NCBI RefSeq assembly: GCF_012927245.1
Contig: NZ_JABBGE010000010.1
Coordinates: 1-64,000 of the forward strand
DNA from: Streptomyces sp. R302
GTDB taxonomy: Bacteria; Actinomycetota; Actinomycetes; Streptomycetales; Streptomycetaceae
Direction of reading: 5' to 3'
DNA: 64,000 bases
Shown here: positions 35,333-43,238 of the stretch, one piece after another
Numbering within the stretch: the first letter of the stretch is position 1
Layout: each line of letters begins with the position of its first letter
Program-made: the position numbers and the translations under genes
The notes under the pieces: model-generated
Told to the model about the DNA's origin: nothing
Databases searched by the model: none
The model's input: the letters and a program-made list of their open reading frames with translations, nothing else

Positions 35333-36937
35333 TCAGGCCCGGCCGTCGGCTCTCGCCCCGGCGGCGAGCGAGGCCACGTACTCCCGCAGCGGCTCGACGC
35401 CGCCGAGCGGCGCGACCAGGCCCACGTAGCCGTCGGGCCGCACCAACCGCAGCTCCGCCGGATCCCCGAGCGCCGCCTCCGCCCGCGCGTCCGCGGGCGT
35501 CACCGGCAGCAGCCGTACGGGGACGGGACCGGTGAGGGCCGCCGCGCGCAGCGCCCCGAGGGTGACGGCGTCGGCCCGGTCCGCGCGCAGCACCAGCGTC
35601 CACGTCCCGTACGCGAGCAGCCGGTGCAGCCGCACCGCCTCCCCGGGAGTCTCCGCGCCGGGCCCGGGCTCCGCCGGCACGACGGAGGCGTCCGGCATCC
35701 GGTCGCCGGCCCGTGCGCCCGAGGCCCGACCGGAGGTGGGTACGCGCACCGAGAGCGGGCTGTCGCGGTGGTGGCGCACCAGATCGCTCAGCCGCAGGTC
35801 GAGCCGGCGCTGGAAGCCCGACCTGGCCAGCGCGGCGGGCACGGTCGCGGTGAACGCCCGGTGCCCGAGGGGCGGCAGCGGCAGCTCCATGAAGTTGAAC
35901 CGCATCTCCCGGATGTACCGCAGCGCGAGGAGCCGCTGCTCCGCGTCGTACGTGTCGAGCAGCGCGTCCCCGGCCGCGCCCCGGTGCACGGCGGCGAGCT
36001 TCCAGGCGAGGTTGTGGGCACCGAGGACCCCCACGTTCATGCCGTGGCCGCCGACCGGCGCCCACGCGTGCGCCGCGTCCCCCGCGAGCAGCCCGCGCCC
36101 GCTGCGCAGCCGGGCGGCCACCCGGTCGCTGAACCGGGCGCGGTTGAGCCAGCGGGAGGGGGCGGGGGCGAGGCGGAGGCCGGGCATGCGGGCGGTCTGC
36201 GCGACCAGGTCGCGCAGCTCGTCGAGGGTCGGGGGCGTCCCGAGGGCGGGATCCGGGTCGTCGCGGAAGCAGAAGAACCGGTAGCCGCCGTCGGGCAGCG
36301 GGAAGACGAGGAGGGCCCGGCGCGGCGCCAGGAAGATGTGCCCGCGTCCCGGCTCCTCGGCCAGCGGCCAGGTCGGCAGCGCGTTGCCCTGCACGACCTG
36401 GAGGCCGGTGCGGCGGCGGCCCTCGAAGGGGATCCCCAGCCGGTCCCGCACCACGCTGCGGGTGCCCTCGCAGCCCACGATCCACGACGCGCAGCCCGAC
36501 TCGACCCGCCCGTCGCCATGACGCAGGGTGAACTCGGCCCGGTCGTCGTGCACCTTGACGTCGGTGAGTTCGGTGTTCCATTCGACCGGCGTGCCGAGGC
36601 CGGCCAGCTCCCCGGCCAGCAGCCGCTCGATGACGTGCTGTTCGATGTTGAGCGGGCGGGCGAAGGCGGAGTGCGCCCAGCCGGTGGTGAGCTCGCCCAG
36701 CGGCCGGCCCCGGGCGTGCACGGTCACCGCGCCCAGCTCCACCCCGTGCGCGTCCAGGGCCGCGCCGACGCCCAGCGCGTGCAGCGCCTCCCGGGCCCGC
36801 GCCCACAGCACCAGCGCACGGGCCTCCCGTTTCGTCTCCGGCGCCGCGTCGACGATCCGTACCTCCAGGCCGAGCCGGCGCAGCCCGATCGCCAACGTCA
36901 GCCCCACCGGACCCGCCCCCACCACACAGACGTCCAC
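35333..36937 (-). CDS. Additional class A FAD monooxygenase of the indolocarbazole cluster
   Basis: A 534-residue flavoenzyme. The FAD motif is VCVVGAGPVGLTLAIGLRRLG, the DG motif IVGCEGTRSVVRDR (Glu for Asp), and the GD motif GLLAGDAAHAWAPVGGHGMNVG. It is like PheA/TetX-type aromatic hydroxylases and differs clearly from the RebC-like protein. In cladoniamide/BE-54017 clusters, extra FAD enzymes oxidise the indolocarbazole and trigger skeletal rearrangement; this gene could be similar, but that is inference. GTG 36937 follows GGGAGGGG. First gene of the operon. Confidence 0.85.
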   Translation of the reverse strand: MDVCVVGAGPVGLTLAIGLRRLGLEVRIVDAAPETKREARALVLWARAREALHALGVGAALDAHGVELGAVTVHARGRPLGELTTGWAHSAFARPLNIEQHVIERLLAGELAGLGTPVEWNTELTDVKVHDDRAEFTLRHGDGRVESGCASWIVGCEGTRSVVRDRLGIPFEGRRRTGLQVVQGNALPTWPLAEEPGRGHIFLAPRRALLVFPLPDGGYRFFCFRDDPDPALGTPPTLDELRDLVAQTARMPGLRLAPAPSRWLNRARFSDRVAARLRSGRGLLAGDAAHAWAPVGGHGMNVGVLGAHNLAWKLAAVHRGAAGDALLDTYDAEQRLLALRYIREMRFNFMELPLPPLGHRAFTATVPAALARSGFQRRLDLRLSDLVRHHRDSPLSVRVPTSGRASGARAGDRMPDASVVPAEPGPGAETPGEAVRLHRLLAYGTWTLVLRADRADAVTLGALRAAALTGPVPVRLLPVTPADARAEAALGDPAELRLVRPDGYVGLVAPLGGVEPLREYVASLAAGARADGRA

Positions 36938-37326
36938 GTGCCACCCCTCCCGTTCGTGTTCACGGACCAGAGTGCGCCCCGGAAGATCGGCTTCGCCAGG
37001 GCGTGCGGAGGGGCGCAAGACGCACATGACCAGCGATGATTACGCCCTGTGCAACCAATGGCCTGTTTGCGTGACCAGCGATGGAATCCGGCCGTCCGGT
37101 CGTGCGCGGGAACATCGAGGAGCCCCGCACGCCAAGGCCTCTGCCGCTCCGGCCTCCCGGAATCGGCCACTCCGTCGACTGTGCGGCGCCCCCACCGTGT
37201 ACCCGCCGTGGCGACTCGACGCCGCCCGGACACCCCTCCGCGCGGCGAGTCCTCGCCATGACGCGTCCCGTCGGCCCTCGGGGGAGCGGGCGGTGACCCC
37301 TGGTCCCCGAGGCTCGTTGACCGGAC
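36938..37326. promoter_or_regulatory. Gene-free 389 bp: promoter region of the indolocarbazole operon
   Basis: Holds no convincing gene. It must contain the start of the minus-strand operon and of the plus-strand SSI gene. A 12-bp direct repeat, TGACCAGCGATG, occurs at 37027-37038 and 37072-37083 (45 bp apart, about four helix turns). Between the copies lies the most AT-rich stretch in the vicinity. No clear -35/-10 pair was found. Confidence 0.5.
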
Positions 37327-37800
37327 ATGAACACGCACACCCCCGCCGCCCTCCTGGCCGCCCTCCTTCTCGCCGCCTCCGCGGTCGGCACCTCCGCGGC
37401 CGACGGAGGACCGGCCGTCCCCGCCCCGGCGACGACCGACGCGCGACCGGTCCTCCCCGCCCCGACGACGACCCTCCGGCTCACCGTCACCGGCCCCGCC
37501 CCGGCCACCACCGCCCCGTCCCCCGAATCCACCGCCGCGCCCGCGCCCGCCGTGCGCACCGTCACCCTCCACTGCGACCCGGCCGGCGGCGACCACCCCC
37601 GCGCCGACGCCGCCTGCGCCGACCTCGACGCCTCCCAGGGGCGCGTCGACCGCGCGTCCGACACCGCCTGCGTCCTCCTCTACGACCCGGTCGAGGTCCG
37701 CGCCGAAGGCGTCTGGCGCGGCCGGCCCGTCTCCTTCGCCCGCCAGTACGGCAACAGCTGCGAGCTGAGCGCCCGCACCGGCGCGGTCTTCGCCTTCTGA
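37327..37800 (+). CDS. Secreted subtilisin-inhibitor-like (SSI) protein
   Basis: A 157-residue protein: signal peptide (MNTHTPAALLAALLLAASA), a 55-residue Pro/Thr/Ala-rich linker, then the SSI domain from VRTVTLHCDPAGGDHP to the C-terminus SARTGAVFAF. Four cysteines are placed as in SSI, forming two disulfides. The reactive loop is ACVLLYDPV where typical members have CPMVYDPV, so P1 is Leu and the P2 proline is missing. It inhibits extracellular subtilisin- or chymotrypsin-type proteases. The long linker is unusual for SSI. Confidence 0.93.
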   Translation: MNTHTPAALLAALLLAASAVGTSAADGGPAVPAPATTDARPVLPAPTTTLRLTVTGPAPATTAPSPESTAAPAPAVRTVTLHCDPAGGDHPRADAACADLDASQGRVDRASDTACVLLYDPVEVRAEGVWRGRPVSFARQYGNSCELSARTGAVFAF

Positions 37801-37932
37801 ACCGGTCGGACCCCCGGGCCCGGCGGGCGCCCACCGAACGGATGCGCCTCGCAAGCCCCCCGAGGGCACCTCGGCTAGGGTGATTCGGTAGGGATTGCCC
37901 CCCGGGGGCCAGGCCGATGCGTAGGTCGATGC

Positions 37933-40125
37933 GTGGACGCTCATCAGTCGTCACCGAGCAGGGTTCCGCAGCCGCCGCGAGCGGCCGTCGGGGACGCGGG
38001 CGTGCTCCGGGAACTGCTTCCGATCGCCCTGTGGCGCGAGGACGCCGAGGGGCGGATCGTCGAGTGGTCGCTCGCCGCCCAGGACCTGCTCGGCCACCGC
38101 CCCGAGCACGTCCTCGGCCTGCCCGCCTCCCCGCTCCTGGTGCCCGACGCCAACCGTGAGCTCGCCGACCGGCTCACCCGCCGCGTCCAGGCCGGCGAGA
38201 CCATGGTCGGCACCCTCCCGGTCCGCCACCGCGACGGCCACACGGTCCCCATGGAGATGTGGATCGTGCCCGCCGCCGACCCCGCGGGCCGCCCCGGCGC
38301 CATGCTCATCGCCGTGGAGACCTCCGAGGTCCTGCGGATGCGGGAGAACCTCGCCGCCATGGAGAGCCTCTTCACCCAGTCGCCCATAGGGCTCGCCCTC
38401 CTCGGCCCCGACCTGCGCTTCCTGCGGGTGAACGACGCCCTGGCCCGGATGAACGGCGTGAGCGCCGCCGAACACGTCGGCCGCCGTCTCACCGAGGTCG
38501 TCCCCGGAGTCAACGCCGCCTCCCTGGAGTCCCTGATGCGGCAGGTCCTCGACTCCCGTACGCCGGTGATAGACGCCCGCCGCGTCGGCCGCACCCCCGC
38601 CGACCCCGGCCGCGACCACATCTGGTCCTGCTCCTACGCCCCCCTCATCGACCGCGGCACCCGCCCCCTCCCCGGCGGAGACCGCACCGCCGGACAAGCC
38701 GCCCCGGCCTCCGGGCGCACGGCCTCCGGACACCCGGCCCCCGGGCGCGCCGACGGTGTGGCCGACCCCGCGCGCACCGGTCGCCCCCTCGGTCTCATCG
38801 CCTCCCTCGTCGACATCACCGAGAGCCAGGAGGCGCACCTGGAGGTCGAGCGGGCCCGGCACCGCTTCGCCCTGCTCTCCGAGGCCGGCGCGCGCATCGG
38901 CACCACCCTCGACCTGCGGCAGACCGCCGAGGAGGTGGTTCGCTTCCTCGTGCCGCAGCTCTGCGACTCGGCCGACGTGCAGATGCTGGAAGCGGTCCTG
39001 GAGCCCGACGACCCGGCCGCCTCCTCCCGGGGCGTGCTGCGCCGCATCGCCGCCGTCTTCCCCGAGCCGGTGCCGCCGAGCCCGCTCCTGGGGCCGGGCC
39101 AGACCTTCCAGCTGCCCGCCGGATCCGCGTACGAACGGCTCGTCCTCGACGGCCGGCCCACCTTCCTCACCGACGAGGACATCCCGGTCCTCTTCCCCGG
39201 CAAGGCCGCCGAGTCGCTGCGCGACTACCTGTCGACCCGCTTCGGCTCCGCCCGCACCGTGCCCCTCGTCGCCCGCGGCCAGGTCCTCGGCGCCGTCACC
39301 GTCACCCGCCTGAAGACCAGGGAACCCTTCGACGACCAGGACGCGGTGCTCATCGACGAGGTCGTCGCCCGGGCCGCGCTCAACATCGACAACGCCCGGC
39401 TCTACACCACCCAGCGCGCCGCCGCCCTCGCGCTCCAGCGCAGCCTCACCAACAGCGCCCTGCCCGCCGTCCCCGGCCTCGAACTCACCGGCCGCTACCT
39501 CCCGGCGAGCGCCCACGACGTCGGCGGCGACTGGTTCGACGTGATCGAACTGCCCGGCGGCCGCACCGGGCTCGTCATCGGCGACGTGATGGGCCACGGC
39601 ATCCACGCGGCCGCCGTCATGGGCCAGTTGCGCACCGCCGTGCGGACCCTGGCCCGCCACGACATCCCGCCCACCGAGATGCTGCGCTCCCTCGACGCCG
39701 TCGTCGCCGACCTCGGCGAGGACACCATGGCGACCTTCCTGTACGCCGTGCACTCCCCGGCCACCGGCACGTGGACGATCGCCCGCGCCGGCCACCTCCC
39801 GCCCGCCGTCGTCACGTCCGAGGGCACGGTCTCCTTCCTCCAGGGACCGCCGGGCACGCCGCTCGGCACCGGCGCGCTCGACTTCGGCACCGAGGAGCTC
39901 CCGCTGCCGCCCGGCGGCCTGCTGGTGCTCTACACGGACGGGCTGATCGAGGCGAGGGACCGGGACCTCGACGAGGGGATGGGCGAGCTCGGCCGTGCTC
40001 TGGAGCAGGCCATCGACCGGGCCGGCGGCACGCTGGACGAGGTGTGCGACGGGGTCCTGGGCCGGCTCCTCGTGGACCCGGCCCAGGACGACGTCGCCCT
40101 CGTCCTGGCCCGTACGACCGGCTGA
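37933..40125 (+). CDS. PAS-PAS-GAF-SpoIIE serine/threonine phosphatase
   Basis: A 730-residue signalling phosphatase. PAS domains lie at about 22-130 (LPIALWREDAEGRIVEW) and 142-300 (SLFTQSPIGLALLGPDLRFLRVN, interrupted by a Pro/Gly-rich insert). A GAF domain runs from about 309 to 490, and the SpoIIE/PP2C domain from about 499 (DVGGDWFDV and IGDVMGHGIHAAAVMGQL carry the metal aspartates). Such proteins dephosphorylate STAS antagonists in partner-switching control of sigma factors. GTG 37933 is the start. It stops 3 bp before the convergent DinB gene ends. Confidence 0.92.
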   Translation: MDAHQSSPSRVPQPPRAAVGDAGVLRELLPIALWREDAEGRIVEWSLAAQDLLGHRPEHVLGLPASPLLVPDANRELADRLTRRVQAGETMVGTLPVRHRDGHTVPMEMWIVPAADPAGRPGAMLIAVETSEVLRMRENLAAMESLFTQSPIGLALLGPDLRFLRVNDALARMNGVSAAEHVGRRLTEVVPGVNAASLESLMRQVLDSRTPVIDARRVGRTPADPGRDHIWSCSYAPLIDRGTRPLPGGDRTAGQAAPASGRTASGHPAPGRADGVADPARTGRPLGLIASLVDITESQEAHLEVERARHRFALLSEAGARIGTTLDLRQTAEEVVRFLVPQLCDSADVQMLEAVLEPDDPAASSRGVLRRIAAVFPEPVPPSPLLGPGQTFQLPAGSAYERLVLDGRPTFLTDEDIPVLFPGKAAESLRDYLSTRFGSARTVPLVARGQVLGAVTVTRLKTREPFDDQDAVLIDEVVARAALNIDNARLYTTQRAAALALQRSLTNSALPAVPGLELTGRYLPASAHDVGGDWFDVIELPGGRTGLVIGDVMGHGIHAAAVMGQLRTAVRTLARHDIPPTEMLRSLDAVVADLGEDTMATFLYAVHSPATGTWTIARAGHLPPAVVTSEGTVSFLQGPPGTPLGTGALDFGTEELPLPPGGLLVLYTDGLIEARDRDLDEGMGELGRALEQAIDRAGGTLDEVCDGVLGRLLVDPAQDDVALVLARTTG

Positions 40126-40128
40126 CCG

Positions 40129-40758
40129 TCAGGCGGCGGCGCGGCCGAGGACCCGGTGCAGGTCGCGCAGCAGGGCGATCTCGGCGCCGTGGTGCAGGAG
40201 TTCCTGGTTGACCCACCACACGACCTCCAGGAACGGTTCCTCCGGGTCGCCGCCGTGCGGGTAGGAGCAGTGCCCGACCGTGTCGAGGTCCTTGTCGCCG
40301 ACGGAGAGCAGCGCCGCCCGCCACGCCCCGGCCGCCGCGTCGAAGTCGGCGATCGCCGCGGCCGCGTCGCCGGGCGCGCGGTAGTCGTCGCGGGTCAGCG
40401 AACGGGTCCCGTTCGTGTGGTCGGCGCGGAGCGCCAGCAGCTCGCTGAGGTGGGTGAGCCGCCAGGCGAGGGTGGTGAACGGCGGCGGCACGGGATGCGG
40501 ATACGGGGCGGTCTCCCGGCCCCACTCGCCGGCGCCGGTCAGCAGCGCGGCGGCCGGGCCGGGGCCGTCGGCCCGCCGCCGTACGGACCAGCAGCCCGGC
40601 GCGGGTTCCCACAGGTACTCGGCGTCGGTCATCGGGCCCACCGGCACGTCCGTGCCGTTGCCACTGTCCACCACGGGCCCTGACAGACGGTCCGTCAGCC
40701 GCTTGCGGGCGAAGTCGAATTCGGCGAGCAGGGGCACGAGGCGTTCGGGTATCGCCAT
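40129..40758 (-). CDS. DinB-like (DinB_2) family protein
   Basis: A 209-residue four-helix protein. The histidines in LAWRLTHLSELLAL and WWVNQELLHHGAEIALLRDLH are spaced as in DinB/YfiT metal-binding proteins, some of which are thiol-dependent transferases. A tandem repeat lies 13 bp upstream of the start codon. Confidence 0.85.
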   Translation of the reverse strand: MAIPERLVPLLAEFDFARKRLTDRLSGPVVDSGNGTDVPVGPMTDAEYLWEPAPGCWSVRRRADGPGPAAALLTGAGEWGRETAPYPHPVPPPFTTLAWRLTHLSELLALRADHTNGTRSLTRDDYRAPGDAAAAIADFDAAAGAWRAALLSVGDKDLDTVGHCSYPHGGDPEEPFLEVVWWVNQELLHHGAEIALLRDLHRVLGRAAA

Positions 40759-40770
40759 GGGAAGGCTCCG

Positions 40771-40823
40771 GTGCGTGAGGAGTGCGTGAGGAGTGCGTGA
40801 GGAGTGCGTGAGGAGTGCGCGAG
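40771..40823. repeat. 11-bp tandem repeat upstream of the DinB gene
   Basis: GTGCGTGAGGA repeats four times exactly (40771, 40782, 40793, 40804) with a degenerate fifth copy. It occupies the leader of the DinB gene, so copy number could affect its expression. Confidence 0.9.
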
Positions 40824-40854
40824 TGCGGGAACGCCCGTACCCTGCCACGCCGCC

Positions 40855-40902
40855 GCCCGCCCCGCACCCGAGTTGTCGGCCCGCCCCGCACCCGAGTCGT
40901 CG
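40855..40902. repeat. 24-bp tandem duplication
   Basis: Two adjacent copies of a 24-bp unit starting GCCCGCCCCGCACCCGAG (40855-40878, 40879-40902), differing by one base. Between the DinB and Lrp genes. Confidence 0.85.
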
Positions 40903-40928
40903 GCCGCTCCTCCGGAACCGGCTCCGGC

Positions 40929-41426
40929 TCACCGACCCGCCGTGTCGTTCCGTCCCGTCCCGCCCCGGCCCATCGACTCCACCAGCGGCAGCATCCGGTG
41001 GGCGACCCGCTCGCGCAGCGCGATCTCGGTGCGGGTGCGGACCACCCCCGGCAGCCGGATGAGCCGCTGGATGACGTCCTCCAGATGGCCCGCGTCCCGG
41101 GCCACCACGCGCGTGAGCAGGTCGCCGCCGCCGGTGATGGAGAACGCCTCGACGATCTCCGGCACGGCGGCCAGCGCGTCGCCGACCTCGTCGAGATGGC
41201 CCTGGGTGACCTCCACGTGCACGAAGGCGAGCACCGGATGGCCGAGCGCGGCGGGGGAGAGGACCGGCCCGGTCGCGGTGATCACCCCGTCCCGCTCCAG
41301 CCGGTCGATGCGCGCCTGTACGGTGCCCCGGGCGATGCCCAGGATGCGTGCGTACTCCCGCACGCTCGTGCGCGGCTGCTCGATGAGGAGCCGCAGGATG
41401 CGGGTGTCGAGTTCGTCCACCGCCAT
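40929..41426 (-). CDS. Lrp/AsnC family transcriptional regulator
   Basis: A 165-residue protein: an N-terminal helix-turn-helix (DELDTRILRLLIEQPRTSVREYARILGIARGTVQARIDRLERDGVI) and an AsnC/RAM ligand domain (VLAFVHVEVTQGHLDEV, GGGDLLTRVVARD). It would sense an amino acid; target unknown. 228 bp separate it from the divergent HbpS-like gene. Confidence 0.93.
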   Translation of the reverse strand: MAVDELDTRILRLLIEQPRTSVREYARILGIARGTVQARIDRLERDGVITATGPVLSPAALGHPVLAFVHVEVTQGHLDEVGDALAAVPEIVEAFSITGGGDLLTRVVARDAGHLEDVIQRLIRLPGVVRTRTEIALRERVAHRMLPLVESMGRGGTGRNDTAGR

Positions 41427-41654
41427 GGCGCGCCGGCCTGCCTCTCTGTTCCCGATGGTCCGACTCTAACCGGCGCGCGTACCGCGGGCCGACGTCGTCC
41501 GGGGTCGTCCGATCGGCTGACCCCCCGGTCCGCCGGGCGGGGCCGCACGACCATCCGCCGGGCCGACCGTCCGGGTCCCGGGCCGGACCCAGGATGGAGT
41601 GCAGAGCGGGACGGCGAGAGTGCGCCTCCCACCGAGTCGCAGGAGTGTCCGTCC

Positions 41655-42215
41655 ATGCAGAAGATCTCGAAGCGTGCCCGTGTCCTGACCGGTGGTGCGG
41701 CCCTGGTCGCCCTGGGCGCCGGCGCCTTCGGCGCGGTCTCCGCCAACGCCGCGACCCCTGCCGCCGCCCCGGCCGCCGTGGTCGCCAAGGCCGACGCGAA
41801 GAACAAGAACACCACCACCAGCACGCACCTGACGATCGACGCCGCCACCAAGGCCGCCCAGGCCGCCCTCGACGCCGCCGAGAAGGAGAACCAGCGCGTC
41901 TCCGTCGCCGTCGTCGACCGCAACGGCAACACCATCGTCACCCTCCGCGGCGACGGCGCAGGCCCCCAGTCCTACGAGTCCGCCGAGAAGAAGGCCTACA
42001 CCGCGGTCTCCTGGAACGCGCCCACCACGGAGCTCGTCGAGCGCCTGGAGCAGGCCCCCAACCTCAAGGACATCCCCGGCACCCTCTTCCTCGGCGGCGG
42101 CGCCCCCGTCACCAGCAAGAACGCCCCGATCGCCGGCATCGGCGTCGCCGGCGCCCCCTCCGGCGACCTCGACCAGAAGTACGCCCAGGCCGGCGCCGAC
42201 ACCCTCACCAAGTAA
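41655..42215 (+). CDS. Secreted GlcG/HbpS-like heme-binding protein
   Basis: A 186-residue exported protein. A signal peptide (MQKISKRARVLTGGAALVAL, cut near SANAA) precedes the HbpS domain: LTIDAATKAAQAALDAAEKENQRVSVAVVDRNG, LRGDGAGPQSYESAEKKAYTA, NLKDIPGTLFLGGGAPV, IAGIGVAGAPSGDLD. In S. reticuli, HbpS binds heme and modulates the SenS-SenR two-component system; no such system is adjacent here. ATG 41655 has AGGAG 9 nt upstream. Confidence 0.9.
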   Translation: MQKISKRARVLTGGAALVALGAGAFGAVSANAATPAAAPAAVVAKADAKNKNTTTSTHLTIDAATKAAQAALDAAEKENQRVSVAVVDRNGNTIVTLRGDGAGPQSYESAEKKAYTAVSWNAPTTELVERLEQAPNLKDIPGTLFLGGGAPVTSKNAPIAGIGVAGAPSGDLDQKYAQAGADTLTK

Positions 42216-42236
42216 CGAGACCGGGCCCCCGAAGCC

Positions 42237-42274
42237 CCGACGGCGTCCGGACATGCCCGCCCGGACGCCGTCGG
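42237..42274 (+). terminator. Terminator after the HbpS-like gene
   Basis: 14-bp perfect arms (CCGACGGCGTCCGG, CCGGACGCCGTCGG) with a 10-nt loop, 21 nt after the stop. Confidence 0.8.
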
Positions 42275-42352
42275 CCCCTCCCGTACCCCCAGAACCCACC
42301 CCCGAACCCACCCCCCGCCCCCCGTACACACCCGACGCCCGAGGAGACCGCC

Positions 42353-42979
42353 GTGACCGCCACGCCCCACCACCGTCTCCTCGCCGCCGCCCGCCGGGGC
42401 GACGCCGCCGGCGTCCGCGCCGCGCTCGCGGACGGAGCCCCGGCCGAGACCCGCGACGAGGAGCTGCGCTCCCCGCTGCTGCTCGCCGTCCTCGGCGACC
42501 ACGTCGAGGCCGCCCGCGTGCTCGTCGCCGCAGGCGCCGACGCCAACGCCCGGGACGCCCGGCACGACAGCCCCTGGCTGGCCACCGGCGCCACCGGCAG
42601 CGTCGCCATGCTGCGGGTGCTGCTCGCCGCGGACCCCGCCCCCGACGTCCGGCTGACCAACCGTTTCGGCGGCACCAGCCTCATCCCCGCCGCCGAACGC
42701 GGCCACGTGCCGTACGTCCGGGCCGTCCTGCGCGACACCCCGATCGACGTCGACCACGTCAACGACCTCGGCTGGACCGCCCTCCTGGAGGCCGTCATCC
42801 TCGGCGACGGCGGCCCGGCCCACCAGAAGGTCGTCGCGCTGCTGCTCGCCGCCGGGGCCGACCCCGAGCTGGCCGACGCGTACGGCGCCACCGCCCTGGA
42901 GCACGCCGAACGGCGCGGCCACACCGCGCTCGCCGCCCTGCTGCGCCGGACCCCCACCGCTCCGGCCGCCCCGGGCTGA
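42353..42979 (+). CDS. Ankyrin-repeat protein
   Basis: A 208-residue protein with about five ankyrin repeats: RSPLLLAVLGDHVEAARVLVAAGADANARD, SPWLATGATGSVAMLRVLLA, GGTSLIPAAERGHVPYVRAVL, GWTALLEAVI, and a last GATALEHAERRGHTALAALL. A likely cytoplasmic protein-interaction module. GTG 42353 follows GAGGAGA. Partner unknown. Confidence 0.92.
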   Translation: MTATPHHRLLAAARRGDAAGVRAALADGAPAETRDEELRSPLLLAVLGDHVEAARVLVAAGADANARDARHDSPWLATGATGSVAMLRVLLAADPAPDVRLTNRFGGTSLIPAAERGHVPYVRAVLRDTPIDVDHVNDLGWTALLEAVILGDGGPAHQKVVALLLAAGADPELADAYGATALEHAERRGHTALAALLRRTPTAPAAPG

Positions 42980-43238
42980 GCTGGTCCACCGGCCCACACC
43001 TGGGCCACCTCCGGCGCCGGTGACAGGGCCAATGGCACAGCGTTTCGGAAGCGATTTGAGCCAAGGGCCCGATCGGTGTTTTTCTTGTGTCCATCAGAAG
43101 ATTGCGGCGCCGCAGCGCCGGGACGGCGACGAGGCCGCTCCGGACGTCGGCGCCTTCGTCGTGTCCGTACGCGCCCCACCATCCCCGGGGCAGGGCGTGC
43201 GGCGGGCGAGCGGCAAGACGAGGGGGCGGCCGACCGCC

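Larger units (their letters stand above)
26769..36937 (-). other. Indolocarbazole-type biosynthetic gene cluster
   Basis: Six minus-strand genes in order of transcription: FAD monooxygenase, tryptophan oxidase (RebO-like), chromopyrrolic-acid synthase (RebD-like), RebC-like monooxygenase, StaP-like P450, AhpD-like protein. The four core activities O-D-C-P are those needed to go from two tryptophans to an indolocarbazole core. Genes from the oxidase on overlap by 1-4 bp or are 4 bp apart. No sugar, methyl, halogen, transport or pathway-regulator gene lies next to them. The last gene may be an older neighbour rather than a pathway gene. Confidence 0.88.

Noticed and set aside
37026..37400. Small plus-strand frame starting MTSDDYALCNQWPVC in the cluster promoter region, considered as a precursor or leader peptide
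   Set aside because: GGAGG is about 15 nt from the ATG, the frame runs on into unrelated sequence, and the repeated TSD comes from the DNA direct repeat.
41428..41478. GCGCGCCGG ... CCGGCGCGC inverted repeat at the Lrp start as an operator
   Set aside because: Arms are 9 bp of pure GC and 33 bp apart, likely chance in this base composition.
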